Below, one piece after another: positions 32,303-43,537 of a stretch of 64,000 bases of DNA. How positions within the stretch are numbered: the first letter of the stretch is position 1; the number at the start of each line of letters is the position of its first letter. The stretch covers positions 73,898,501 through 73,962,500 of the forward strand of contig NC_083869.1 of the NCBI RefSeq assembly GCF_032452875.1. Reading direction: 5' to 3'. This DNA is from Bos javanicus. Lineage: Eukaryota > Chordata > Mammalia > Artiodactyla > Bovidae. The notes below the pieces were generated by a model. It did not search any database and was not told where the DNA came from. It was given only the letters and a program-made list of their open reading frames with translations. A program made the position numbers and the translations under genes.

Positions 32303-32997
32303 CACATTCCACCAGGGAGACAAATAAATAAACCCACAAAACTTATGCCCTTATGTCAGGTAGTGATTCTACAAAGTGCTTAGGGAAGATGAGGCAGGTT
32401 GAAGGCCTAAAGTGACCAAGTTGAGCTTAAGTGACTATTTTAGATAGGATGGTTGGGGAAGACTCTCAGATGAGATGACACTTGAGTGAAGGGAGACCAT
32501 TTCTCTAGGCAAAGGAGTAACAAGAATAGAGACCCCAAGGGAGAAATGAGCTTGGCACATTCAAGAAAGAGCAAGAAGACCCAATCTTCAGGGAAGAGAT
32601 TAGTGGGTGATAAACCCAGACCACTTGGGATGCCCAGGTCTCATAAGCCTTGCTGGTCACAGCAGGGAGTTCAAATTTTATCCTGATTTTATTGGGAAGC
32701 CATCAGAAGGTGTGAAAGGAAATGAAGCATGTTTTGATTTTTGTTTAAATATGGCTTCCCCGTGAAAAGTCAATTTTAGGGGCAAGGGTTGGGGCAGAGA
32801 GAGCCCCTAAGGGGATTCTGCAGAGTCTGGAAGAAATGGAGGCAGTTGAGCCTGAAAAGGTGGTGGTAAGATGCTGAGAGGTGGCGGAATTCTAGATGTG
32901 TTTTGAAAGAGGAGCCAAGGGTAGTCATTGCTATACTGAGTGTGAAGGACGAGGGAAAGAGAAAGAAGAAGAATGACACAGAGGCTTCAGACAGAGA

Positions 32998-33362
32998 AAG
33001 AAAAATATAATGTGATATTGCTTATATGTGGAATCTAAAATGAAGGTACAAATGAATGTACTTACTAAACAGAAATAGAGCTACAAACGTAGAAAAGAAA
33101 CTTATGGTTAGCAGGGAGATGGGGGTACAAACTGGGAGACTGAGATTGACATATACACACTACTATATATAAAATAGATAACTAATAAGGACCAATTTAC
33201 TGTATAGCACAGGAAATGCTACTCAATACTCTGTAATGCCCAATATGGGAAAATAACCTAAAAAAGAGTGGATATGCATATATGTATAACCGAGTCACTT
33301 TGCTATACACCTAATCCTAATACAATGTTGTAAATCAACTGTACTCCTATTTAGAAAAAAGT
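32998..33362 (+). mobile_element. L1 LINE 3' tip nested in L2
   Basis: AAGAAACTTATGGTTAGCAG, TATACACACTACTATATATA, CTGTATAGCACAGGAAATGC and GTTGTAAATCAACTGTACTC are the plus-strand terminal part of L1, ending in an A-rich stretch. Confidence 0.9.
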
Positions 33363-33780
33363 GACAGAGATTCTTTTCACTTCAACTGGGTGAATGGACA
33401 TCCACCCACTGAAGCCTAGTTGGGGTGGAGTAGCAGGTCCATTTGGGACCAGCCTATTACATGTTCACAGGGAGATGGTGGGTGTGGCAACAGACACATG
33501 AACTCAGAGCTCAGGGCTGTGGTCTGGATGAGGGAATATTTAGAATATTGAGAAGCCAGCATTACTGGGATGTAGCTGTCATGAAGGCTGTGGGACCAGA
33601 TGAGGTGTGAGGCATGCTTCAGTGACTGAGTGAGGAGGGGGTCACATCCATGCCACACCTGGGGTGGCACCAGGCTTGGAGAACTTAGGAAAGGTCCCTG
33701 CTTTGACCTAAAGTCTCTGCTGAACCTCCATCCCAGTCTTTCCAGAGAGTTCTCAACTGGGCAAGGGTAACATTAATAAG

Positions 33781-34011
33781 GGCTTCCCAGGTGGCGCTAG
33801 TGGTAAAGAACCCACCTCCCAGTGCAGGAGACATAAGACATATAAGGTTCGATCCCTTGGTTGAGAAGATCTCCTGGAGGAGGGCATGGCAACTCACTCT
33901 AGTATTCTTGCCTGAGGAATACCATGGACAGAGAAGACTAGCAGGTTAGTCCATAGGGTTGCAAAGAGTCAGACACGACTGAAGTGACTTAACACACATG
34001 CATACAACACG
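33781..34011 (+). mobile_element. Bov-tA SINE
   Basis: The full head (GGCTTCCCAGGTGGCGCTAG), B box (AGGTTCGATCCCTTGG), body and a GACTTAACACACATGC end are present. A short AATAAGG repeat (33776-33782, 34012-34018) is the likely target duplication. Confidence 0.93.
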
Positions 34012-34018
34012 AATAAGG

Positions 34019-34809
34019 CAAATCCTTTCCTTTCAAGTCTTTGTTAAAGTCTATTACCTTCCGATTAGAACTAAAGGTAAAGAGAGATGAGTAACAGCAT
34101 TGCAGACCTCCACCACCCTGATGCCTCAACTGGAAACTCTCCTTGAGAATAAACTCAAGGTGTGCTGTGTGAGATGTAATACACCTAATACACCATGTTG
34201 GGAGAGCCTTCTACTTCCTGTGACAGTCACACTTGGGTTTCATAGACTCAGGCCATGCTGGTGGCAGAATTTAGGCTCCAGGGACACACATACCATGGAG
34301 ACATTTAACCTGTTCAGGTGGCTTCTGGATGTACTGTGAATCCTCCTGAGGTTGCAAGTGCAGCTACGCAAAAGAATTTGCAATCCACAAGTTACCTCCT
34401 TCACCCTGGTCCATGGTTCCACCTACACACATGTTGTCCATGCCACTGGCCAGCACACTTCTGATTTTGGGAGGAATCACTAGACCTCCATCTGTCTATT
34501 GGGACCTCTTTGGACCTCATTTCTCTCTGTTAGTCCTCCATCCTCAATAAAGGGCCTTCAGGATGAATGTGACAGTGAGAAGGACCTAATAGGCATCCTA
34601 GGAACATTTTTTGAGTAAAGGAATGCTTAATAATTTTATAAGTGAGTCAAGACTGCATAGGCTTTGCTTTTCCAAATAAATGATAAATATTTGAAAGAAA
34701 GTTCTAGCCTTCAACTTACCATTTCCTGGGACCAAGAATTTTTAAGGATTTGCCTATGATACAATTAGTTGAATTCATTCAATTTTTTTAAAAAGCATTT
34801 ATTGCTTCC
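34019..34809. other. unassigned sequence
   Basis: No gene or named repeat seen. Confidence 0.4.
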
Positions 34810-34873
34810 CTATAGATTAAGCACTCTTCTAGGTATAGAAATACAACAGTGGATAAGACAAGTCCTTGCCTTC

Positions 34874-35090
34874 CTGACCTCCCAGATGGTGTAATGGTAA
34901 AGAATTTGCCTGCTGATGCAGGAGATACAAGAGATGCAGGTTTGATCCCTAGGTTGGGAAGATCCCTTGGAGTAGGAAATGGCAACCCACTCTAGTATTC
35001 TAGCCTGGAAAATTCCATGAACAGAGAAGCCTGGAGGGTTACAGTCCATGGGGTCACAAAGAGTCGGACATGACTGAACACACACATGGA
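34874..35090 (+). mobile_element. Bov-tA SINE nested in L2
   Basis: A complete SINE lies between 9-bp repeats, TTGCCTTCC, at 34865-34873 and 35091-35099. Confidence 0.94.
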
Positions 35091-35779
35091 TTGCCTTCCC
35101 AGAGTTTACATTCTGGTGAGAGTAGATAGATGATAAATAGATAAGCAAATAAAAACATAACAGGTCAGGTAGTTGTAATGCTGTAAGGAAAAAATAAAGC
35201 AGACGGAACAAGGTCTGAAGAAGGTGAAGTTTTAGATGGGGTAGTCTAGGAAGGTCTTCTGCAGAGGCAATTTTTGGTCTGAGACCTGAGTGAAATGAGG
35301 GATAATCATGCATGAGTGGAACTCATTAGAAGGAACTGCAGTGCAAAGGCCCTGAGGTGGGAACATGGTGTCCTTCCTAGGCAGCCAGTAAGGAGTAGCT
35401 GGAGCTGAGTGGGAACTGCCAAAGGGCTTAACAAGAGCTCAGATATTATTCCACAGAGCTGAGGGGCTGATGGCTTTTGAGTAGAGGAGTGACTTCATCT
35501 GACTTAGGTTTTCTAAGGATCAGTCTTACTGCTATGTGGATTGTAGGGGACAAGAGCAGGAATGAGGAGACCAGTCAGAAAGCCTTGCAGTGAGAGATGG
35601 AGCTGAGTTAGGATGGGAGCAGAGAAGGAGATGAAAATGGTGAGACCTCAGATGTATTCTGAGCCTCCAGGATTTGTTGATGAATTCGACGTGGGATGGG
35701 TGAGAATGAGATGAGTCAAGGGTATATCTGAGAGCTTAAGTGCGAGTCACTGGTTGCCCAGAATGAGAAGGAAATAGAT

Positions 35780-35832
35780 GGGTGGGCAGTGGGCAGTGGG
35801 CAGGGGCAGGGGGCTGGGGAAGGGGACTGGGG
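35780..35832 (+). repeat. G-rich tract, (GGGCAGT)n core
   Basis: Nine runs of three or more G occur in 53 bases, starting with three GGGCAGT-like units. The plus strand meets the usual sequence rule for a G-quadruplex several times over. It sits inside L2-derived sequence next to a Bov-tA. Confidence 0.85.
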
Positions 35833-35837
35833 AATAA

Positions 35838-36046
35838 ACTGTATGGCTCAGAAGGTAAAGAATCTGCCTGCAGTGTGGGAGGCCTGGGTTCAAGCCCTGG
35901 GTTGAGAAGATCTCCTGGAGGAGGGCATGGCAACCCACTCCAGTATTCTTGCCTGGAGAATCCCTATGGATAAAGAAGCCTGGTGGGTCCCAATCCATGT
36001 TGCAAAGAGCCGGCCATGACTGAGCAACTAAGCACAAACAATACTT
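35838..36046 (+). mobile_element. Bov-tA SINE nested in L2
   Basis: ATGGCTCAGAAGGTAAAGAA, GGGTTCAAGCCCTGG, CCCACTCCAGTATTCTTGCC and a GAGCAACTAAGCAC end show a near-complete element. Confidence 0.93.
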
Positions 36047-36115
36047 AAAGCCATGGATCTGGATGAGTTCAAGATGGAAATGAGTCAGTGATGGGGAGGA
36101 GGTTGCCCAACTCCA

Positions 36116-37132
36116 CACATGCAGCAGGGGTTGGGCACGACATTGCTTTTCTTCTGTTTCGTCCTCCTAAGAGGGAAATGACTAGCTTAGAATTCCTTCT
36201 TAATTGGGGCTAAATAGTCACATGGCAAAACTGCTTTCCCCATCAAAGAGGGTAAGATGCCTCTGTTATCTCTGCAGACCAGACGGGACATTCAAAGAGC
36301 TACATATGACTCACATGTTGATTAGCAGCTTTTCTTACATAAAACTCCTCATGCTTGTCCTTTCGTCATTTCTTTCCCTCTTTTGCCTTTTTAACTTGTG
36401 TTGGCAAAATATACAGTCAGGACATAATCAAAGTGCACGGTATTTTTGTTCTCCCAACAAGAATGCTTGTCTTTATAGATCTGCTTTTGGAGGAAGATAA
36501 AGAAGAAAATGTCACTATCCTCCCAGGCATGCAGCTAAAACTACATAGTGTGTTATTTCTGCTGTCCTGGAAGAGAGGCAGTGCTTCAATGCTTCAGGAA
36601 GCTCTGGGCTCCAGGCAAGTGTTTTTGGTCTGTCTGTTTTCTAACAGCAGATTAGAAAGACTCTGAGGAGCTCCTTATAAAAGTTTGGTTATGGAAACCC
36701 GATGTTTACTGAAAGTTTATAATTCAAGGGGGAAGAACAAGAACCTTAAAGGCATGGTGTGTCCACTACATGCCAAATACCCTCATGAGGTTCTCATGAG
36801 GATGTAGGGTCCGACTGAAGTGTTCCTGGAGGGTGGGCTGTTGTTCCCTTGAAGAAATAGCTCCAGGGACCCACTGAATTCTCCTCTGGCAAGAAGATCA
36901 GTTCTATCCTGGGATCCCTGAGTACCAAGCAGGATCCCTGGGTGGGCACAGGTAACCTGAACTTCAGTGTCCAGCTGGTGGTGGACAGAGATCCAAAGAG
37001 TTCTCTTGAGGTGTCTGTGGCATCATTTCCACCATGATTTATTTCCCAGATCCTTGCATTCTGCACGGCACCAGGGAATGTCATTTTGTTTTGACTGAAG
37101 GTAAGGTGTACGGCAAGCCTTGTAAAGATTCT
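36116..37132. other. unassigned sequence
   Basis: About 1 kb with two overlapping frames of about 100 codons on the plus strand (36204-36500, 36355-36666) and one on the minus strand (36794-37084). None shows a recognisable domain. Confidence 0.4.
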
Positions 37133-37456
37133 TTTTTTTTAACAATTTATTTATTTATTTTTGGCTATGCTGGATCTTTGTTGCTACGTGGGCTTTTCTC
37201 TACTTGCAGTGAGTGGAGGCTACTCTCTATTTGCGGCACCTGGGCTTCTCATTGCTGTGGCTTCTCTTGTTGTGAGCAGGGGCTCTAGGGTGTGTAAACT
37301 TCAGTGGCTGTGGTTCCTGGGCTCTAGGGCACAAGCTCAATAGTTGTAGTGCACGGGTTTAGTTGTTCCATGGCATGGACGTCTTCTTGGATCAGGGATC
37401 GAACCTGTGTCTTTTGTATTGACAGGTAGATTCTTTACCACTGAGCCACCAAGCCC
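37133..37456 (-). mobile_element. long CHR-type SINE
   Basis: A T-rich start, GGATCTTTGTTGCTACGTGG, GGCTTCTCATTGCTGTGGCT, a GGGATCGAACCTGTGTC B-box region and TCTTTACCACTGAGCCACCA form the reverse complement of the long CHR form of about 320 bp. Confidence 0.85.
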
Positions 37457-37594
37457 CATATGAAGATTCTTAAAGTTCCAGGAGAATAAGGTGGGATTTA
37501 TTGATAGAGTGAGCTGGTCAATCTGTCTCTTACCTAGCTTCCCCACAATGATTTTTCAATGCTTTCTCCATCCAACGAATGGAGGTAGTCATCA

Positions 37595-37960
37595 GCGGAT
37601 ATTTTTCCTTGCTTTAAAGCTGCATTGTCCAATATGGTAACTACCCATTAGCCACCCACTTGAAATGTGGCTAGTCAGAAATGAGCCGTTTTGTAAGTGT
37701 AAAATGTATACCAGATTTCATATTGGTGAAAAAAGTAAAATAGCTCAGCAATAGTTTTATTTAATATTTTGATGACATACTGAAGTGATAATATTTGGAA
37801 ATATTAAATAAAATAAATATTTTATTTGGAAAAATTAAAATATATTAATAACCAATCTCACCTTTTTTATTGCTTTTTAAATAACATGACTACGAGAAAA
37901 TTTAAAATTGCATGCATGGCCGGCATTATATTTATTATTTAGATAGTGCTGCTCTAAAGA
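37595..37960 (-). mobile_element. hAT-type non-autonomous DNA transposon
   Basis: The left end reads CTGCATTGTCCAATATGGTA with CCACTTGAAATGTGGCTAGT just inside. The right end (GATAGTGCTGCTCTAAAG) is degraded. It belongs to the same family as 1-178, in opposite orientation. Confidence 0.7.
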
Positions 37961-38089
37961 AGAAAAATGTCATTCCCTGGGAGCCCGCAGATGACTTGAC
38001 TTAGGGGATGAAGTTTCTAAGTTTCTAACTTGACTTGTTTCAGTGGTTCCCATGTTAAAACTCAGTCTCCATAGCATGACATCCAAGGC

Positions 38090-38347
38090 CCTCTGTGAGT
38101 TGGCATTTTCTGCCTTTTAGCTGCTGTGGAGTGAAGGCTTGTGAGCCTCCAAAATTCACGGGCTGATGCCTCAGCCCCACAGTGATGACATTTAGGGCTG
38201 GGACCTTTGGGAGGTTTAGATGATGTCATGAGAGTGGGGCCCTTATGGATGGGATTAGTGTCCTTATAAAAGAGAATTCCTAGAACTCCCTTGCCCTTTT
38301 TGCCATGTGAAGACACTGAGAAGATGATTGTCTAGGATCAGGAAGCC
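38090..38347 (+). mobile_element. MaLR LTR, left part
   Basis: CAAAATTCACGGGCTGATGC, CTTTGGGAGGTTTAGATGAT, GGGATTAGTGTCCTTATAAA and CCTTGCCCTTTTTGCCATG match an MST/MLT1-type LTR. It is cut at about 38347 by a BovB and continues at 39119. Confidence 0.82.
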
Positions 38348-39118
38348 CTTCAGTTCAGTTTGGTCGCTCAGTCGTGTCCATTTGACTCTTTGCGACCCCA
38401 TGAATCACAGCAGGCCAGGCTTCCCTGTCCATCACCAACTCCTGAAGTTTACCCAAACTCATGTCCATCAAGTCGGTGATGCCATCCAGCCATCTCATCC
38501 TCTGTCGTCCCCTTCTCCTCCTGCCCCCAATCCCTCCCAGCATCAGAGGCTTTTCCAATGAGTCAACTCTTCGCATGAGGTGGCCAAAGTACTGGAGTTT
38601 CAGCGTTAGCATCATTCCTTCCAAAGAAATCCCAGGGCTGATCTCCTTCAGAACGGACTGGTTGGATCTCCTTGCAGTCCAAGGAACTCTCAAGAGTCTT
38701 CTCCAACACCACAGTTCAAAAGCATCAATTCTTCAGTGCTCAGCCTTCTTCACAGTCCAACTCTCACAGCCATACATGACCACAGGAAAAACCATAGCCT
38801 TGACTAGATGGACCTTTGTTGGCAAAGTAATGTCTCTGCTTTTGAATATGCTATCTAGGTTGGTCATAACTTTCCTTCCAAGAAGTAAGTGTCTTTTAAT
38901 TTCATGGCTGCAGTCACCATCTGCAGTGATTTTGGAGCCCAGAAAAATAAAGTCTGACACTGTTTCCACTGTTTCCCCATCTCTTTGCCATGAAGTGATG
39001 GGACTGGATGCCATGATCTTCATTTTCTGAATGTTGAGCTTTAAGCCAATTTTTTCACTCTCCACTTTCACTTTCATCAAGAGGCTCTTTAGTTCCTCTT
39101 TATTTTCTGCCATAAGGG
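38348..39118 (-). mobile_element. BovB LINE 3' end nested in MaLR LTR
   Basis: The 3' end lies at 38348 (reversed CTGAACTGAA end) and the element is 5'-truncated at 39118, giving about 770 bp. The minus strand encodes BovB C-terminal protein in two frames (38733-39134: SEKIGLKLNIQK, MTNLDSIFKSRD; 38355-38693: RVPWTARRSNQSVLKEISPG). Orientation and truncation fit an ordinary target-primed insertion. Confidence 0.95.
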
Positions 39119-39258
39119 CCTTACCAGACATCAAATCTGCCAGTGCCTTATCTTGGATTTCCCAGTCTCCAGAAATGCAAGAAATTAATGTCTAATGTTT
39201 TAAGCCACCAGGTCTGTAATGTTTTTGTTATAGCAGACCCAATGGAGTAAGACACAAA
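39119..39258 (+). mobile_element. MaLR LTR, right part
   Basis: ACCAGACATCAAATCTGCCA, TTATCTTGGATTTCCCAG, TTTTAAGCCACCAGGTCTGT and TTATAGCAGACCCAATGGAG complete the LTR started at 38090. Confidence 0.85.
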
Positions 39259-39655
39259 CTTCACCTCCTGCACTGCTGTTTTTTTTTTTTTTTTAATTTC
39301 ATTTTATTTCCATGTGGAAGCACTGACAGAATTAAAAAGAGGCAGCATGTTCCACTTACTTTTCTGAAAGATCAAGTAACTAGACGAAGTCTTTCCCACC
39401 CAAAGTTGATTTAATAAACCTCACTCCAAACTCACCCTAAGCAAAAGATAAAAAAAGGTTTGTGATGATCACTTAAAAAACAATTCCATGTGTGAGATGG
39501 TCCGTGTTTAGATTTCTGTGACTTCTGTGCTTGAGGTGCACTTCCCATCCTCTCTGCTCTCACCACTGTCTTCAGGCCTTTCTTCCTTCAAATGTGATTC
39601 AACACCAAGTGTGCAAATGGAAAAGGTAGTCAGTCTTGGTGCTGCAGGCTTAAAA
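39259..39655. other. unassigned sequence with (T)16
   Basis: A T homopolymer at about 39279-39294 may mark a retroposed tail. Otherwise nothing recognised. Confidence 0.4.
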
Positions 39656-39858
39656 GTGTTCGTCGCTCAGTCATGTCTGACTCTTTGCAACTCCAGGGAC
39701 TTTAGCCCACCAGGCTCCTCTGTCCATGGAATTCTCCAGGCAAGAATACTGGAGTGGTAGTCATTCCCTTCTCCAAGGGATCTTCCCTACCCAGTGATTG
39801 AACCTGGGTTTCCTGCATTGCAGACAGATTCTTTACCGTCTAAACTATAAGGGAAGCC
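39656..39858 (-). mobile_element. Bov-tA SINE
   Basis: Reversed SINE from GTCGCTCAGTCATGTCTGAC to ACTATAAGGGAAGCCC, with the reversed B-box GTGATTGAACCTGGG. Confidence 0.94.
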
Positions 39859-40869
39859 CATGCTTAGGTGGCTGCCAATTTCAGTGGATGGATGGACATC
39901 TCTCAACTTTGTGATATTCCCCCTTGCATCATGGTCAGCCCATGGAGGAACACAGACTCCTAGGTTAAAATACAGACAAAACATAGGTATGTGCACGTTT
40001 ATGGGTCTAAAATATCAGAAAGTAAATCCACTGCAGAGATTCACAAAATGAGGAAGAGGGAGTTGACAGTGAGGCTGTGGCTGTTTCACTTGACAGTAAC
40101 AGTGCTGAACAGATACCCGGCTAGGAGAGGGAGGGAGGTGGGGCAGTCAGAGAGTAAGCAGACATAATGAAAGAAATGGAACTCACCTGAAGCTGTGTCA
40201 TTTTTTTCTGGTGATTGTGTAAGGCATTTTGAACTGCAAAATCTTTCCTTCACATTCTTCCAAATGTATTGGAATATAACTGGTGATTCTGAATACAAAT
40301 AAGACCCCTTTCATCTCCACCCCCAACCCCAAAGTCATTGTACACACCCACAGCCCACAAAGTGCAAGGTCCTGCGCTGCCCACTCTAAACTCCCTGTTG
40401 AATGGGAGCTCAAACTGCCATGTACAGTAGATTCACAGGTCTGTGCCTTTGCCGCCTCCTACTGCTTCTTTCCCTGAATTTATCATCCGTTCAGTGCTCC
40501 CTCTTTTCTGCCTGAACATGCACACTCCAAACAGAGAACTGTTCATTACGTGTGTGAAGTATCTCTTCCAGAATATCAAAGCAAGAGCGATAATGACAAC
40601 TATCACCACCACAACAATGGCGACAGCCTTCTATTGCTGGTTTGTTCTTGGTATCCAAGACATCTCACATTTGAGTCTCCATTCTGAAGGCCATCCTTGG
40701 TTTCTTAAAAAGTCTAAATGGCTTAACTCTTGAGTTTTCTCTCCTCAATATAAGGAAATAGGAACATTCCTCCAGGATTCTCTGGTAGAGAAGAAAGGGG
40801 TCAAATCCTTTGCTATGCAGAGGAATCAGATTAATACCCATGGGAGCAAGCAAGGGAAGCAGTGCTTTG
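39859..40869. other. unassigned sequence, possible short open segment on minus strand
   Basis: No repeat recognised. On the minus strand an open stretch following an AG at about 40631 encodes a very hydrophobic run (see finding). Without a gene context it is not called as an exon. Confidence 0.4.
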
Positions 40870-41060
40870 GGTTCCTTCTCTATGCCACGTACTGCCTGGT
40901 TTTTCAGATTCATGTTTCATTAAATCCTCATAGCAGCCACCTGGGCATGTATTACTACTCACCTTTTATAGAAAAGGCAACTGCAGCCTTGTGAGGTTAA
41001 ATGCCTTGATCAAGGGCTCTAAGGAAGTGGTTGGGTTGGGATTAAATGCATAGGTATCCT
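40870..41060 (-). mobile_element. MIR SINE
   Basis: TTAAATCCTCATAGCAGCCA, CCTTTTATAGAAAAGGCAAC and GCCTTGTGAGGTTAAATGCC follow the reversed MIR order. Confidence 0.78.
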
Positions 41061-41479
41061 TAGAGTTCTTATAGAAGTCTTTTTAGGGAATTTTCTTTGC
41101 TTCTGTAATATTGCCAGCTGTCACTCCTGGCTGTTGGGGTTATGGATAGCATCGTCAGCTTCATAATTTTCATTGGCAATTTGCTGCTTTTAATTTGTTC
41201 TAAGCAGGAACCCTACCTTCTTCCACTACTTTTCAAAGTGTGAGACAGACTGCCAGGGAGGCCTGGGGCTATTGCCCTGAGTCTGCTCCATCACTGGGCC
41301 TTTAAAGAAATTCAGGCTCCTCATCCACAGACACTGCGCAGCAAATACTCTTTACTCACTTGGTTCACCTAGCACTTCGCTCCCACTTGGCACCTCCAAC
41401 AATTAGTCCCTATTAGAGTCTGCCTGGTATTTTTATCCCTTGCCTTCATCTCTTAACTCTTGGAATCCATTACAGGCTG
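41061..41479. other. unassigned sequence
   Basis: No gene or named repeat seen. Confidence 0.4.
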
Positions 41480-42325
41480 AACTATTATTATTATTATTGT
41501 TATAACTTAACATAAGATCTATGCTCTTACCAAGTTTTCAAGTTCAATACACTATTGTTAATTATAGATGCAAAGTAGTACAGCAGACTTCTAGGACTTA
41601 CTCAGTCCTAGTTATTTTGCATAACTGAAACTTAATACTTGTTGAATAGCAACCCTGTTCCCCTTCCTCCTTCTGGCAATTGCCATTCTGTCTTCTGCTT
41701 CATGTGTTTCACTCTTCTGGGTAACTCTGATAAATGGAATTATGTAGCGTTTGTCCTTCTGTGAATGACTTATTTCACTTAGCATAATGTATCATGTATA
41801 TCCATGTTGTCACACACAGCAGAATTTCCTTCCTTTTTAAGGTTGTATAATATTCCATTATATCTGTACACATGCATATATATGTCATATTTTTCATCTA
41901 TTCATCCATCCATGGACATAGGTTGTTTCTATATCTTGCTTACTGTGACTAATGCTGCAATGGATACTAGAGTGCAAATATCTCTTCGAGATCCTGATTT
42001 CAGCTCTTTTGGTAAATATCCAGAAATGGGATTGGGGGATCATATGGTAATTATATTTTTACCTTTCTGAGGCACTTTCTACGTTTTCCATAGTGGGTGT
42101 TCTAATTTACATTCCTACCAAGAGCACAAAAAGGTCCTGATTTCTTCTTATCTTTACCAGCACTTGTTATCTTCTGTTTTTTTGGTAATAGCCATCCTAA
42201 GAGATGTGAGGTGATATGTCACTGAGGTTTTTGATTTGCATTTCCCTGATGATCAGTGATACTGAACACCTTTTCATGTACCTTTTGGCCATCTATATGT
42301 CTTCTTGGGAGACATAAATGTTGGG
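41480..42325 (-). mobile_element. old L1 LINE 3' part
   Basis: CAATACACTATTGTTAATTA, TGACTTATTTCACTTAGCAT, GTTGTATAATATTCCATTAT, GGGATTGGGGGATCATATGG and GATGATCAGTGATACTGAAC form the reverse complement of an L1MA-like 3' UTR and ORF2 end. There is a short (TTA)n at 41484-41500. Confidence 0.85.
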
Positions 42326-43196
42326 TTTGGTGATGTGTGCACCCTCTTATCTGGCTTACTGTTTGCCTCTCAGCATGTAAATTCTCCAATATCACCTACC
42401 TCCAAAGCTTTGAAAAAGTAAGCGTTTTGCTCTCCTCTCGCCACTCCTCCCAAGGTGCACAGGTCTCCTACTCAGTGGCCCCGATCCTTAGATGTCCTGA
42501 GGTTCATGGGGGCAATCAGGAACCATATCTAATGTTTCTTCTCTTGGCTACTCAAGATCCAGGTGTTTTTTTGCCTCTTAACTCTATCTGAACTCTGGAG
42601 ACTTAAAGTTCTGTGAAGTTTGAGGTATTACTGTGTATAATTGTGGTTAGTTTGGGGGATGTAAAATATGCGTATTTGGTTGAACAATATAAGTACATTT
42701 GAAGCCTCAAAAGTATGTGCTCATGTGTATTTATGTGTATGAACACCTTTTTTGGTGTCCTTTTTCTTTAATAACTAATGATTCCACAGAATAAATACTC
42801 AGTTTCTTGCAGTTTCTATCTTGATCTTGCCTGTGAACTAGATGATGGGACTCAGGAGCCTTGGCTGAACTTCTGGTTTTCTGTAACACCTGTCCTTCCT
42901 GGAGAGCAAGAGAGAGCTCATGAGGGTGAGTGTAACTCGAGGTGGGGGAGGGGAGAAGAGTGTTCTGAGGGGACCAATAAAAAGGGAAGCTGGAGAACTT
43001 GAACTTGTATTTAATTTACTTTATTTTGCCCAGAGTGTAGGTAAAAATTACACCCTCTAGCCTAATTCCTTCGTCAGGTGAAGCAAGCACAAATGGATTT
43101 AATTTCTATTTTTGGATGTCGCTCTATCTTGGTAGCCCTTTTATCTGAATCCCTTGATCATCCAGAATAGTTTGGCAGTGCTGTATTTCAGGACAA
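42326..43196. other. unassigned sequence
   Basis: No named repeat. Frames of 74-84 codons show no recognisable protein. Confidence 0.4.
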
Positions 43197-43407
43197 AGTG
43201 AAGTGAAGAAGTGAAGTGAAAGTTGCTCAGTCATGTCTGACTCTTTGGGACCCTGTGGGCTATACAGTACACAGAATTCTCCAGGCCAGAATACTGGAGT
43301 GGGTAGCCTTTCCATTCTCCAGGGGATCTTCCCAACCCAAGGGATGGAACCCAGGTCTCCTGCATTGCAGGCAGATTCTTTACTAGCTGAGTCACAAGGG
43401 ACACCCA
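43197..43407 (-). mobile_element. Bov-tA SINE
   Basis: The reversed element runs from GTTGCTCAGTCATGTCTGAC through CCAGAATACTGGAGTGGGTA to a GAGTCACAAGGGACACCC head. Confidence 0.94.
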
Positions 43408-43527
43408 AGAGTACTGGAGTGGGTAGCCTATCCCTTCTCCAGGGGATCTTCCTGACCCAGGAATCGAACTGGAGTTTCCTGCATTGCAGGTGGATCCTTT
43501 ACCAGCTGAGCTACCAGGGAAGCTCCA
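43408..43527 (-). mobile_element. second, partial Bov-tA copy in tandem
   Basis: A head-half copy (GTACTGGAGTGGGTAGCC to GAGCTACCAGGGAAGCTC) follows the first SINE at an exact 120-bp offset, matching it at roughly four positions in five. Either the head half was duplicated long ago or two insertions abut. Confidence 0.9.
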
Positions 43528-43537
43528 TGGCAATGCT

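Larger units (their letters stand above)
32040..33680 (-). mobile_element. L2 LINE, 3' UTR to ORF2 region, with nested elements
   Basis: Plus-strand text GGGGCTCACATTCCACCAG/GGAGACAAATAAATAAACCC, GGGAAGACTCTCAGATGAGA, GATGACACTTGAGTGAAGG, TTTATCCTGATTTTATTGGG and GTGTTTTGAAAGAGGAGCC is the reverse complement of L2 in order. It is interrupted by a Bov-tA and an L1 tip. After 33362 the L2 phrase AACTGGGTGAATGG resumes. Confidence 0.78.
34810..36115 (-). mobile_element. L2 LINE fragment with two nested Bov-tA
   Basis: Reverse L2 order is clear: TAAGCACTCTTCTAGGTATA, CAGAGTTTACATTCTGGTGA, GCAAAGGCCCTGAGGTGGGA, GAGTAGAGGAGTGACTTCAT and AGCCATGGATCTGGATGAG. Coverage runs from the 3' end well into the ORF2 part. 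Confidence 0.8.

Noticed and set aside
33781..33880. tRNA-like A and B boxes in this and the other Bov-tA/CHR heads as tRNA genes
   Set aside because: The heads lack a foldable full tRNA cloverleaf and are followed by SINE bodies and tails. They are tRNA-derived SINEs.
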